Source: an uncultured Candidatus Saccharibacteria bacterium (GTDB lineage Bacteria > Patescibacteriota > Saccharimonadia > Saccharimonadales > Saccharimonadaceae). From it: a stretch of 64,000 nt of DNA. The position numbers and the translations under genes were made by a program. This document shows, piece after piece, positions 49,824 to 59,015 of this stretch (positions are counted from its first letter, which is position 1; each line of letters starts with the position of its first letter). The notes under the pieces were generated by a model. That model saw only the letters and a program-made list of their open reading frames with translations, did not search any database and had not been told where the DNA came from. The DNA is taken from NCBI GenBank assembly GCA_947307225.1, contig CAMZIL010000001.1:124001-188000 (forward strand). The letters run 5' to 3'.

Positions 49824-50680
49824 TATTCCATCACCTCCGGATTATATAAGCGGACAACGGTTGTAATGGTTGATGGGACGCGAGAACCAGCGCCATGCCA
49901 ACATGTGCGGATATAAAAATCGTAGTAATCGGAACCGGTTAGGCGAGAATCGGCATCAACGTTCCCGACTGCGTTGATCCAGATTCCTTCGGCACGAACG
50001 AGGTTATTGTATAGTTTATTGCTCTCGTCGAGGCTGGCCTCATCAGTATAGGTCTTGTCTCCCTTATTGGTTAGCTGGCCATATATAAGCCTTGGGTAAA
50101 TTGCCGGGGATTGGAACACGCTGGACTTTGCATGCGTTCCGGTACGATATATGACCATGTGATCAATTAGGGACAGCTCGTCGCCGTCGGAAGCATACTT
50201 GTAGCCGAGATACTTGAAGTTATTGTTGCCATTCGACATGTCCGGGACTAGTAATCTGGTATTCAAAATGAAGGCTTTGTATTTATCGAGATGATTGTTC
50301 GTGGCATACGCATCGCTACAGGAATTCATATTATTGATATTGAAGGCTTTGCCGCCGCCATTCATATCATCCTGCTTATCCTCATCTGTCCAGGAAGGTC
50401 TGACCGCGTCGCCAACAATTCTCTTCCAAATTTTACGGAACTGACTCTGAGCCTCAGATAGCGTCCTTTCAGAAACATAGCTGTTATGAATGAAGCGAAG
50501 CGCCTCAGCCTGAGCATCGATCTCATTGCGAGCCATTTCGGCCTCAAGTGTGCGCTGAGCGGTGTTGATGCCGTCGTTCATCATATTAATGGTGAGCATA
50601 GCGATGAAAGCAAAAATCGAGATCGAAAGCATAACTTCGATGAGCGTATCGCCACGGCGTTCTTTCTTTACTTGTCGCAT
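49823..50680 (-). CDS. Type IV minor pilin-like protein
   Basis: A 285-residue pilin-like protein with the prepilin site ERRG/DTLIEVMLSISIFAF: Asp replaces Phe at the first mature residue, Glu5 is kept. A long alpha-helical region (to about residue 85) leads into a globular domain with a few cysteines and a Trp-rich segment. It overlaps the preceding gene by 13 bp. It probably forms part of the pilus initiation or tip complex together with its neighbours. Confidence 0.82.
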   Translation of the reverse strand: MRQVKKERRGDTLIEVMLSISIFAFIAMLTINMMNDGINTAQRTLEAEMARNEIDAQAEALRFIHNSYVSERTLSEAQSQFRKIWKRIVGDAVRPSWTDEDKQDDMNGGGKAFNINNMNSCSDAYATNNHLDKYKAFILNTRLLVPDMSNGNNNFKYLGYKYASDGDELSLIDHMVIYRTGTHAKSSVFQSPAIYPRLIYGQLTNKGDKTYTDEASLDESNKLYNNLVRAEGIWINAVGNVDADSRLTGSDYYDFYIRTCWHGAGSRVPSTITTVVRLYNPEVME

Positions 50681-51645
50681 GAGATTATAGTGTCTCCCTT
50701 TTTGATCTCTTTATCCATTTCCTCGAGGACGACGCCAGTCTGAGAGTGAGCATTCTTTACGATGTGAATGATGCGGTTATGCGAAGAATAGCTCTCAGAA
50801 CCATTGCTGTCGACACAGAGATAGATATCATCCTGTTTTAGTTGCTCTTTTCCGGTCACATCTGCGCCAAGATATTTATAAACGCCTTGCTGGTTTAAGC
50901 TCATTAGGCTATCCTTTTCATAGTCTACAGAAACACCGTTATATTTGATCGTGTCATACATAACGAGAGTACGGATTGCACCAGTACGAGGCGAACGATA
51001 AATAAGAAGGGTTAACTCGAGATCTTCGTTTTTGCCGCCGGAAACGCTATTTGGCGTCTTGAACACGGTATCCCATTTAAGCTTTCTGGTGCGAACGCTG
51101 CCAGCGACACCTACGGTTTTGCAGGCCGTGTTGTTGCTCGGACACTGATATGCCAAGTTGTTGGCGTGCAAAGCCTTTAGAAGACTCGTGTCGGACGAGC
51201 TAGGGTTAAGGATAATCTCTGTATCACTATCGATTGGAGTATCCGAATCAAGCGTATTGATGAAATCATAGTAATCGCGGCCGATAAGCGAAGTAGTCTG
51301 AATCGTGTCACCTTTGATGGTGACGACTGCGCCATAAACTGCGCAGGTTGTGCGACCGCGCCCAGTGTTCTTGTCACTGCCGTCGCTGTTGGTCTTACCA
51401 TCAACGGTGTTGCCGCAAACGCCCATGTTGGTTTCGCGGGTTTGGACCTGAGTATCAGCGACGAATGAGTAAGCACTGCGGAGCGCATCAACGGCATCTT
51501 CGACGGCATCTTTGTAGCGCTGATTTGCGATATTTGAACCAGTACCCACCAAAATACCGACTAGCAAGAAGCCACTTAATGCTAGGAACAGCATCACCTC
51601 TACAATAGTGAAGCCTTTTCGTTCCTCATCCAAAACAATGCCCAT
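50668..51645 (-). CDS. Type IV minor pilin-like protein
   Basis: A 325-residue pilin-like protein that opens the operon. The N-terminus EERKG/FTIVEVMLFLALSGF is a canonical class III signal (Gly-1, Phe+1, Glu+5) after an eleven-residue leader. The globular part carries cysteines in MGVCGN and YQCPSNNTACKT. ATG at 51645 is 6 nt from a minus-strand TATAAT, giving a leaderless polycistronic mRNA of four pilin-like genes. Cleavage would need a PilD-type peptidase, not in this window. Confidence 0.85.
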   Translation of the reverse strand: MGIVLDEERKGFTIVEVMLFLALSGFLLVGILVGTGSNIANQRYKDAVEDAVDALRSAYSFVADTQVQTRETNMGVCGNTVDGKTNSDGSDKNTGRGRTTCAVYGAVVTIKGDTIQTTSLIGRDYYDFINTLDSDTPIDSDTEIILNPSSSDTSLLKALHANNLAYQCPSNNTACKTVGVAGSVRTRKLKWDTVFKTPNSVSGGKNEDLELTLLIYRSPRTGAIRTLVMYDTIKYNGVSVDYEKDSLMSLNQQGVYKYLGADVTGKEQLKQDDIYLCVDSNGSESYSSHNRIIHIVKNAHSQTGVVLEEMDKEIKKGDTIISCDK

Positions 51646-51651
51646 ACAATT

Positions 51652-51657
51652 ATTATA
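51652..51657 (-). promoter_or_regulatory. Pilin operon -10 box (TATAAT), leaderless
   Basis: Minus-strand TATAAT (51657-51652) is 6 nt from the ATG at 51645. Confidence 0.6.
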
Positions 51658-51684
51658 CATTAGCATAAGCGAAAAAGCACGTTT

Positions 51685-54600
51685 TTAATAGCGGGTTGGA
51701 AGCTCACGTGAGTAGGTAGTTACTGCCTGGCTGTAGTGAGTCATTTGGTTGAAGCTCCAGAGATAGTTCGCCATGTTGAGGTTGAAGATTTCAGCGCGCC
51801 TAATGGAGCTAACGTCCGCATCTGCACCGGCGGTGCGGTTAAGGATAATTCTCTGCGTGAAGACAGGTGCATCGAAGATAAGCGTGCTATTACAGACGTC
51901 TGCGGAGAGGTTAGTACCGGCTACGATAGCAGTGCTGCCGTTGTACTTACAGGTATTCACTTCGCCGCCGTCACGAGTAACGATCGTAGCGTTGATATAG
52001 GTGACGTTGCTGCTAATCCAAACATTCTTTGCGACGATAATGACGCCAGTCAGATCAGAAAGATTCGTCTTCGTGCTGTCGCGCTCATCGTTAATGTTGC
52101 CCGTAATTCTTAACGTACCGCCGATATTATAAACGATCGTGCGGTTGCCGTCCGTAATAGTTGGCGTGCCGCTGAGTGCCGCATTACCGTTAACACGGAC
52201 TGCAACATTGCTCTCTTTATCGTCTTTTTCGGCGCGGTTTGAGCTGATTGCCATACTGGCGCTGAAGGTAGTGTTGTCACTATGAGTTACGCCGTAGCTG
52301 CTCTTACCATAACGATCAAGAATACTCTTTTGGAAATTATCTGCTGCGCTCTTGCCGATAATAGTAGACGACGTGTCGCACTTGGTTCCGACAGAGTTCA
52401 CAAATGTCTGCGTCATGAATGTGCAGGTCTTGCCGGCGACGCTACCAGAAGCAAGGCTGGAGGTGTCGTTGTTGGCACGCACTTCATTCAATCTAGTTGA
52501 GGTATTTATGGCGGTAGTCTTGTATGCGATCGCTGCGCCAGAGACAAAATGCTTAGTTAGATTGACACGACCAAAGACGCCATATTCTGACCACGAACCA
52601 AAGATGTATTCGTTACCAGAGCCGTTTGCACCGAAGGTCTTTGTATACAGCGAAGTAGTAAATCCGGCCTTGTTATCTTTCGTAGTTGCACTGTATGCGT
52701 TCGAAGATTCGACGCTCATTGTTGGGCGTTTTGCCACCGTCGAGCACGATTCCCTAGTAGCAGTCGAGGTGCCAGATTCCATAAGCCCCCATTGGGTGGA
52801 GTTTACGCCAGTATCGGCCTTTGCGCCATACACCGCATTCCAGTTATTCGTATTATGGCTATCGGACGGGGTGACGCTGACCTCTACGCAAATCTTGTCG
52901 CCGACGTGGTTGTAGCTAAAGTCATAGATAGGGGCCACGATATCGTTTGTTGCGCCACCAAAGCTAGCATAATCCTGGATCTTGCCATTTAGGTCACCGT
53001 CTTTATTGAGACGAGTAGAATAGCTCTTGGTCAAGATATCTTTGCCCTGCGTTTTGTTATATACGCGAACTTTAATGCTCGTAACCTTCGTAATGGTCGA
53101 ATAAGTCTGAGCAGTACCGCTCTTATTCTTTACGTAGTTATTCGTTCGGGCGCGGACTAAGACACCTGGCTGCATCGATAGTTTTTCGCCCAAGTATACG
53201 ACACCCTTACTCAGGTCATTCTTAACATAAGGAATGAGAGCGTAGTTGTACGGAACTGAAACGGATGCAGTCGCAAAGTAGGTTTTGTAGTCCGAGGCAT
53301 TTGCGTTATTGCTACCGTTTGTGAACTTAAAGTGGTTCCAGCTGAGAGTTTGAGAAATCTTGCCACCGACATCCTGTTGGCCGAACTTACAGCCGTCAGA
53401 CGTAGTTCTACATACACGATAGCTATTGCTAGAACCGTTATAGTTTCCGTTAGACGGAGACGTTAGGCTCATCTCGGCCTGACTCCAACTACTCAGGAAG
53501 CCTGAGCTTGGCTTCTGGTTCCCAGATGGGCCAGTTGTCCAAGTAGCATATGGTTTTGGCGTAGAATTAGAGATACGCGTTAGGTCTGCGCCGGAAGTGT
53601 TGGTAGGGTTCTTGTACGGGCTGACCGTTACGTCATTCTTGAAGAGATAACCGTCACTGTTGGCGGAATTATTGCGCGTCGTCTGATTAGTATCGCGGAC
53701 GATCTTGCCCTCCGTCGCATAGTGTGTACCGGAACCAGAGCCGATTGCTGGGTTAGATTCTATAACATAGAAGGCGCCCGCACAGGCCTGATGCTTAAAC
53801 TGAATATCATCGCCAGGTTTTGCCCAAGTGTTAACGTCTGCCTCATTCGAAATAAGGTTATTTTGCAAACTGTAGGACGTGAACGAGAAGATATTGCTTG
53901 CACTTCGATTCATCACGCCAACCCGACCTATGTTTTCGCCATCTTTATAGCCATATTTCATATTGCTATCGATCGAGCAGTCTTTCTTTGGGCGCTTGAT
54001 CTTAACGCAGTATGGCGAGTTTATAGCAGGCGTGTTCGCATTCTTATTAGTTATCTGCACTGGAACATACCAAAGATAATTACACTTCTCTACTTCCTCG
54101 CCATAGCGCAAAGTGCCAGTGTAGGTTTTCGTGTAGACCGTCTGGGAGCCGCCCGGGGATAATTTATTTGTGGCAGCATTCCTCACCGCGTAGCCAGCAT
54201 CAGTAGCCCAAACCGTGTAGTACGTTTCTACGGCGCCACCAGCCTTGTCGGACGGGATCTCTTTGCCGTTTTTGTAGGTTTTATCACCATTGGCACGATA
54301 AACAATGTCCGAGAAACTGATGCTATATTGGCCGTTATCCGTATTGTTATCGAGCGTGATTGTACTGCCAGGCGAAACCGTCACCGAAGTGCCACCATTT
54401 TTCGTAACCGACGCATTGATTTGGCCATAATAACCACTAGTTGGACGGCTAACAGTAGCACACTTCTGCGCAGAATTATCTCTACCCTTCTCGGTAACAT
54501 CCTCATAGAACGTACCGTAATTAATCCAGTCACATTTCATAATCGACTCGCCAGGCTGTAGGGTCCCGGTATACTGGTGGGTTACAGTCTTTTTCGCGCC

Positions 54601-55659
54601 TACTTGCGATGACGTAAAAATGCCCTTTTCGCCGGAGTTGGTTTGATAATTGTTGGACACCTCATAATTTTCCGAATCTTCGCCGGATGTTCTCTCAATA
54701 GTGTGCGTAAATGTTATGGTGTACGACCCAGAAGCGCTCGGTGGTAGCACGCCGCCACCACTAACTGACGTCGAAGCTGTAAAATATGCCTTGTTATGTT
54801 TATCTATACCGTCACCATAGCAAAACGCTGGGATGTTAGGCCATGTACCGCGCGAATCAGGGTAATCCTCCTTGTAAGCCCTTTTCCAAGCCTTTGTCAT
54901 ATCCGTCCAAGCTTGGCCATTGCTTCGGCTCCACTCTGTGGCACGATACATCGCTCTATATGTGCCATTGATTTTACGATAAATCGTGTGCGACCCTTCT
55001 GGGTCCCATTCGACGACTTCCGGCACAGTTTTTGATGTGCCTTTAATCGAATCACCCGGCACCTTTTCTGGTGCCCAGTCTGGGAGACTCCCGACACTGA
55101 AAGTATCCGAGTGACCCAAGCGGTCCCAACCAATATCGTACCGCCACTCGCTATTTTTCCCTCTTTCGATATAGTTATTGAACGAGTAGTCCGCGTAACC
55201 CAAAGCAAATCCGAAATAATCATCAATCGCACTAGAGTACTTATCTCTAGACCCGCGGCCGTTGCGCCCGAGATGCCAAAAACCTACTTTCCCGGTAGTG
55301 CCGCCATCAAGCTTGGCACAGTTCTTCTCATCGGTGCCGATTTGATACCAATTATCCGTGCTATTTAGCTTCGTGATAGTTGGAGTAAACTTAATGACGC
55401 CGTAGTCTTTGTAAGCGTCCCCACCAACATATTGATAAAAAATCCACGACCACCCAAAGCAGTCCATCTGAGCATAAGCCGTAGAGTCACTACACGAAGC
55501 GCCGCCACCACCGCCAGGAGTTGTTGACCCGCCCGGACCACCAATCCAAGCGTCACCGCCTGCAGCGTATGTATATTTAGAACAAATGCATAGCGACACA
55601 AGAGCACAGGCGGCAAGCCTAATAATCCTAATTGTCTGTTTTCTACGATTATTTTTCAT
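51685..55659 (-). CDS. Giant secreted Cys-containing surface protein, candidate pilus-associated adhesin
   Basis: A 1324-residue protein with a signal peptide (about 1-32), a Gly-rich stretch (about 34-54) and an N-terminal Trp/Tyr-rich domain. Repeated beta-sandwich-like units of about 115-145 residues follow. Two clear units end in a Cys pair: C376/C400 and C526/C551, each preceded by YTGTL and followed by a K/S-RP junction. A related ending (SCSTVAKRP) occurs further on. The C-terminal part looks like a beta-roll (VYNIGGTLRITGNI, then IIVAKNVWISSNVTYINATIVT). There is no C-terminal membrane anchor. GGAGG lies before the ATG at 55659. It sits directly upstream of the minor pilin operon and 13 bp after a membrane protein gene. 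A tip-adhesin or partner-binding role is inference. Confidence 0.68.
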   Translation of the reverse strand: MKNNRRKQTIRIIRLAACALVSLCICSKYTYAAGGDAWIGGPGGSTTPGGGGGASCSDSTAYAQMDCFGWSWIFYQYVGGDAYKDYGVIKFTPTITKLNSTDNWYQIGTDEKNCAKLDGGTTGKVGFWHLGRNGRGSRDKYSSAIDDYFGFALGYADYSFNNYIERGKNSEWRYDIGWDRLGHSDTFSVGSLPDWAPEKVPGDSIKGTSKTVPEVVEWDPEGSHTIYRKINGTYRAMYRATEWSRSNGQAWTDMTKAWKRAYKEDYPDSRGTWPNIPAFCYGDGIDKHNKAYFTASTSVSGGGVLPPSASGSYTITFTHTIERTSGEDSENYEVSNNYQTNSGEKGIFTSSQVGAKKTVTHQYTGTLQPGESIMKCDWINYGTFYEDVTEKGRDNSAQKCATVSRPTSGYYGQINASVTKNGGTSVTVSPGSTITLDNNTDNGQYSISFSDIVYRANGDKTYKNGKEIPSDKAGGAVETYYTVWATDAGYAVRNAATNKLSPGGSQTVYTKTYTGTLRYGEEVEKCNYLWYVPVQITNKNANTPAINSPYCVKIKRPKKDCSIDSNMKYGYKDGENIGRVGVMNRSASNIFSFTSYSLQNNLISNEADVNTWAKPGDDIQFKHQACAGAFYVIESNPAIGSGSGTHYATEGKIVRDTNQTTRNNSANSDGYLFKNDVTVSPYKNPTNTSGADLTRISNSTPKPYATWTTGPSGNQKPSSGFLSSWSQAEMSLTSPSNGNYNGSSNSYRVCRTTSDGCKFGQQDVGGKISQTLSWNHFKFTNGSNNANASDYKTYFATASVSVPYNYALIPYVKNDLSKGVVYLGEKLSMQPGVLVRARTNNYVKNKSGTAQTYSTITKVTSIKVRVYNKTQGKDILTKSYSTRLNKDGDLNGKIQDYASFGGATNDIVAPIYDFSYNHVGDKICVEVSVTPSDSHNTNNWNAVYGAKADTGVNSTQWGLMESGTSTATRESCSTVAKRPTMSVESSNAYSATTKDNKAGFTTSLYTKTFGANGSGNEYIFGSWSEYGVFGRVNLTKHFVSGAAIAYKTTAINTSTRLNEVRANNDTSSLASGSVAGKTCTFMTQTFVNSVGTKCDTSSTIIGKSAADNFQKSILDRYGKSSYGVTHSDNTTFSASMAISSNRAEKDDKESNVAVRVNGNAALSGTPTITDGNRTIVYNIGGTLRITGNINDERDSTKTNLSDLTGVIIVAKNVWISSNVTYINATIVTRDGGEVNTCKYNGSTAIVAGTNLSADVCNSTLIFDAPVFTQRIILNRTAGADADVSSIRRAEIFNLNMANYLWSFNQMTHYSQAVTTYSRELPTRY

Positions 55660-55672
55660 TTGGCCTCCCATA

Positions 55673-56626
55673 TTAGAACGAATCCGGGTCAATTTCTTTC
55701 GCGAGACGTGCATAGTAATCATACTTTTCTTTATCATTAAGCGCCCTCGGTCCATAGACTGAAAGGTATGCAGCATAATAACTAATTAAAGCATCGTCTT
55801 GCGCTTTATTGTCCGCTACCGAGTCAAGGATTTCGAGGCCTCTCTTGTGATCGGCTGTATTTGTCACAACAAAAGAAGCATAGTACGTAGCAAGACGCAC
55901 CTTTTCTGAGTCATTTTTAGCATTTTTGAGATTGTCTTCGAACAATTCGATGCATTTTTGATAATTATTTGCATCTTCCATCATTAAGTCTCTCGCTTCT
56001 TTATAGACATCCGAAGCGAGTCTAGCGCTGGTTTGAATTTCTTCTGTTTTTGCAGCTTCAATCCTGTCATTGACAAACCATACGCCAGCAATCGGCAATG
56101 CGATCAGTAATACAATTACAATAATAGTTACGATTTTGCGCTTGCCACTCCAGGTAGCCTCTTTGAAGGCATGGAGTTTGCCGGCAAAACGACGACGATG
56201 GACTTCCTTATCGTAGCGCTTCGTTTCGGAAATGTTCTTTTTCTCAGCCGCTTTCACGTCTTCTGGGACGAATGAGCTAGAATCTTTGGCGAGATTCTTT
56301 TTGATCTTCCTGATTCTTTCCCTAGCATTGGCGGTTGCGCGTTTTTCTTCTTCGCGTTTACGCTTCTCTTCGCCCTCAATCTTGACGAAGTATTCGGCTT
56401 TTTTACGTTTAGCAATTTCCGATGACTCAAAGTTTATGTCTTTGCCCGATGAAGCCTTTGCAGAGTCATCATCCGCATAGACATCAAAATTGACACCATC
56501 GTCCATAATAGGCTCGTCTGGGTCTGGTGCAGAAGACGCAGGAGTACTGGCCGGAGTTTTATCCAGCTTTTCCTCGTTTGGATTATAGTCCACCGCACCC
56601 ATAGGGTTAGCGTCATTAGCGCTCAT
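55673..56626 (-). CDS. Single-pass membrane protein upstream of the giant surface protein
   Basis: A 317-residue protein. Residues 1-60 are acidic and disordered, 70-150 highly charged and helical (many Lys, Arg and Glu), one membrane helix spans 164-184, and an external helical domain (about 190-317) looks TPR-like (paired helices such as NNYQKCIELFEDNL and DHKRGLEILDSVA). No family is recognised. It could assemble or tether the giant secreted protein encoded 13 bp downstream. The same plan is seen in the 30926-32077 protein. Confidence 0.62.
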   Translation of the reverse strand: MSANDANPMGAVDYNPNEEKLDKTPASTPASSAPDPDEPIMDDGVNFDVYADDDSAKASSGKDINFESSEIAKRKKAEYFVKIEGEEKRKREEEKRATANARERIRKIKKNLAKDSSSFVPEDVKAAEKKNISETKRYDKEVHRRRFAGKLHAFKEATWSGKRKIVTIIVIVLLIALPIAGVWFVNDRIEAAKTEEIQTSARLASDVYKEARDLMMEDANNYQKCIELFEDNLKNAKNDSEKVRLATYYASFVVTNTADHKRGLEILDSVADNKAQDDALISYYAAYLSVYGPRALNDKEKYDYYARLAKEIDPDSF

Positions 56627-56642
56627 GCTTATATAGTATCAC

Positions 56643-56672
56643 AAAAAATACCGCGCGTGGGCGGTATTTTCC
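56643..56672 (-). terminator. rny terminator
   Basis: AAAATACCGC (56645-56654) pairs with GCGGTATTTT (56661-56670), with a T run on the minus strand after rny. Confidence 0.75.
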
Positions 56673-56684
56673 GGAAAAATCGTC

Positions 56685-58205
56685 TTATTTCGCGTATTCA
56701 ATTGCGCGAGTTTCACGAATGACGTTGACCTTGATGACGCCTGGATATTGCATCGTAGCCTCAATCTTGTCAGCGATGTCGCGAGCGAGCTTGAGCGCGG
56801 AGAGATCGTCGATAGTCTTTGGTTCGACAATGACGCGAACTTCGCGACCGGCAGAAATGGCATAGGCCTTGTCGATGCCTGGGAAGCTAGTCGCAACATT
56901 TTCGAGTGCCTTCATGCGCTCAGCAAAGTTCTCTGCGGAGATGTTGCGTGCACCTGGGCGTGCAGCAGAAATTGCGTCCATGATTTTAACGATGACAGCC
57001 TCTGGCGTGGTTGGCTCGATATCGTTGTGATGTGCAGCAATAGCGTGAACGATTTTGTCGTCCATGCCATATTTCTTTGCAAGCTCTGCGCCGATATCTG
57101 CATGCTTGCCTTCGATCTTGTGCGTAACGGCCTTGCCCATGTCGTGGAGGAGACATGCGGTCTTGGTAATCTGGACATCTGCGCCAATTTCTTCGGCAAT
57201 CATGCCGCCCATGTGCGCCATTTCGATAGAGTGCAAGAGGACGTTCTGGCCGTAGCTAGTACGGAACTTGAGTTCTCCGAGCAGATGAAGAATCTCGCTT
57301 GGGATACCAATGACACCGACTTCGCGTGCGGCATCTTCGCCGGCGCGAACAACTTCCTTTTCGATTTCGCGATTAGCACGAGCAACAGCGTCTTCGATGC
57401 TGGATGGGTTAATGCGGCCGTCTTTCATAAGGCGCTCAAGTGCGTAGCGCGCAACCTGACGACGGATTGGGTCAAAGCTACTAAGGACAACCATGCCCGG
57501 AGTATCATCAACGAGAACATCGACGCCAGTAGCATGCTGGAGGGCCTGAATGTTGCGGCCTTCCTTACCAATGATGCGGCCTTTCATATCGTCATCCGGA
57601 AGCTTAAGGCTAGTCACGGTGCGATCGGCAGTAACTTCAGAAGACATGCGTTCCATTGTGGTAAGCAAGATGGATTCTGCAGTTTCTTCGATGTGCTCAT
57701 GAATTGCTTTTTGCTCTTTTGCAACGAGCTCAGTCAAATCCTGCCTAATGTCCTTTTCGGTCATCTGCATGAGTTTTTCTTTAGCGTCAGCTTTGCTGAG
57801 GCCGGCAATCTTTTCGAGTTTTTCCTGAGCTTTCGTGCGAATGCTGCGGACCTCTTCTTTTAGACTCTCAAGCTCCGCCTCTTCTTTACGAAGATTGTCA
57901 GATTTTTTATCGAGCTGGTCGAGTTTCTTGTCGAGCAAAGTTTCGCGCTCAGCAAGACGGTCCTCAGTCTTTTTCCATTCTTTGCGGCGATCAGACTCGT
58001 CTTTTTGAGTCTTATCATGAATGTCAGTTGCTTCTTTTTTCGCGTTAAGAACGATCTCGCTTGCTTCATGTTTTGCCTTGCGAATCAATTCATCTGCTTT
58101 ATTTTTTCCGCCGTTTTCCTTGCGTTTGTTCGACGCATAAGAAATACCAACACCGGCGCCTGCGCCAACAACAAGCGCAGCAATAGCTGGGATAATCCAT
58201 TCCAT
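56685..58205 (-). CDS. rny: Ribonuclease Y
   Basis: A 506-residue membrane-tethered endoribonuclease that starts mRNA decay. An N-terminal membrane helix (about 2-24) and a long coiled coil (about 30-190) come first. Next are a KH domain (VTSLKLPDDDMKGRIIGKEGRNIQALQ, near 200-230) and the HD nuclease domain with HDMGKAVTH and the GKHADIGAELAKKYGM region. The C-terminus ends ETRAIEYAK as usual. Length is normal and catalytic residues are intact. AAGAGGTG precedes the ATG at 58205. Confidence 0.96.
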   Translation of the reverse strand: MEWIIPAIAALVVGAGAGVGISYASNKRKENGGKNKADELIRKAKHEASEIVLNAKKEATDIHDKTQKDESDRRKEWKKTEDRLAERETLLDKKLDQLDKKSDNLRKEEAELESLKEEVRSIRTKAQEKLEKIAGLSKADAKEKLMQMTEKDIRQDLTELVAKEQKAIHEHIEETAESILLTTMERMSSEVTADRTVTSLKLPDDDMKGRIIGKEGRNIQALQHATGVDVLVDDTPGMVVLSSFDPIRRQVARYALERLMKDGRINPSSIEDAVARANREIEKEVVRAGEDAAREVGVIGIPSEILHLLGELKFRTSYGQNVLLHSIEMAHMGGMIAEEIGADVQITKTACLLHDMGKAVTHKIEGKHADIGAELAKKYGMDDKIVHAIAAHHNDIEPTTPEAVIVKIMDAISAARPGARNISAENFAERMKALENVATSFPGIDKAYAISAGREVRVIVEPKTIDDLSALKLARDIADKIEATMQYPGVIKVNVIRETRAIEYAK

Positions 58206-58281
58206 ATGTCACCTCTTTCTAAATGATGTAATTAAAAACAAATAATTCATGCCCCCCTATATAAATATAGTAGCACGCGAA

Positions 58282-58614
58282 TTACTTTTTTGGCGGGGTA
58301 ATATTTGCCGGACGGCCGTATTCTGGCATGATTATTTCAACTCGTTCGCCGCGGTGGTTATAGAGCGGAATATTTAAATCTTCTGCGAGCATATTAACAA
58401 CTGTTGCGCCGATGCGAAGACCCGTAAAACTGCCCGGTCCAGCAAAAAATGTAATGTCAGAAATATCTTTCCAATCGGCACCGTTTTCAACGAGCTTATC
58501 GTGGATAAATTTATGTAAATCACGCGCAAGAGTTCGGCCGGATTCCCATTCATAGGTATGATCATCTAGTTTCAGAATCGTTTTAGGCGCTGACGTATCT
58601 AAATATAATTTCAT
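58282..58614 (-). CDS. tsaB: Truncated TsaB-like tRNA threonylcarbamoyladenosine protein
   Basis: A 110-residue protein with the N-terminal ASKHA half of TsaB: MKLYLDTSAPKTILKLDD and the hallmark FFAGPGSFTGLRIGATV. TsaB normally has about 220-230 residues and partners TsaD, TsaE and TsaC in making t6A37 of tRNA. Here the C-terminal half is absent and the last 30 residues do not match it. The reading frame is intact and coupled to tsaE by ATGA, so this looks like a fixed short form, not decay. It could still dimerise with TsaD through the N-terminal lobe. Confidence 0.82.
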   Translation of the reverse strand: MKLYLDTSAPKTILKLDDHTYEWESGRTLARDLHKFIHDKLVENGADWKDISDITFFAGPGSFTGLRIGATVVNMLAEDLNIPLYNHRGERVEIIMPEYGRPANITPPKK

Positions 58615-59015
58615 TTTTCAATTAATTCCCTAGTATTCTCGTCAATGTATTTTATATCGATAATTTTATGGTCTAGCGGCAGAATATCCGCGATGCTTTG
58701 GCCCCACTCAATAATCGTAATATTGTTCTCATCCGCAATTGATTCGGCCAAATCTTCCGCCATTAGACCGGGATCTTCGAGGCGATAAAAATCATAGTGC
58801 GTGAGGGTATATTTTTCGCCCTGATAAAACCGCGAGATCGTGAATGATGGCGAACTTAGCGGCTCTTTGATGCCAATGCCCTGCGCTAAACCTCGCACAA
58901 AAGTCGTTTTACCCGCGCCAACATCGCCAACCAGCTCAATTACGGCTGGAGCCTGGAGTTTTTCGGCATAGCTCTTGCCAAAATCTAGCATCTCTTGCTC
59001 AGAACGAATAATCAT
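58611..59015 (-). CDS. tsaE: tRNA threonylcarbamoyladenosine biosynthesis ATPase TsaE
   Basis: A 134-residue P-loop ATPase that supports t6A synthesis with TsaB and TsaD. Walker A GDVGAGKTTFVRGLA (about 30-44), SPSFTISRFYQG, then HYDFYRLEDP and ITIIEWGQ are all standard TsaE features. It overlaps both neighbours by ATGA (comEC upstream, tsaB downstream). A TAAAAT box inside the comEC end, 6 nt before the ATG, may give it its own leaderless promoter. Confidence 0.95.
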   Translation of the reverse strand: MIIRSEQEMLDFGKSYAEKLQAPAVIELVGDVGAGKTTFVRGLAQGIGIKEPLSSPSFTISRFYQGEKYTLTHYDFYRLEDPGLMAEDLAESIADENNITIIEWGQSIADILPLDHKIIDIKYIDENTRELIEK

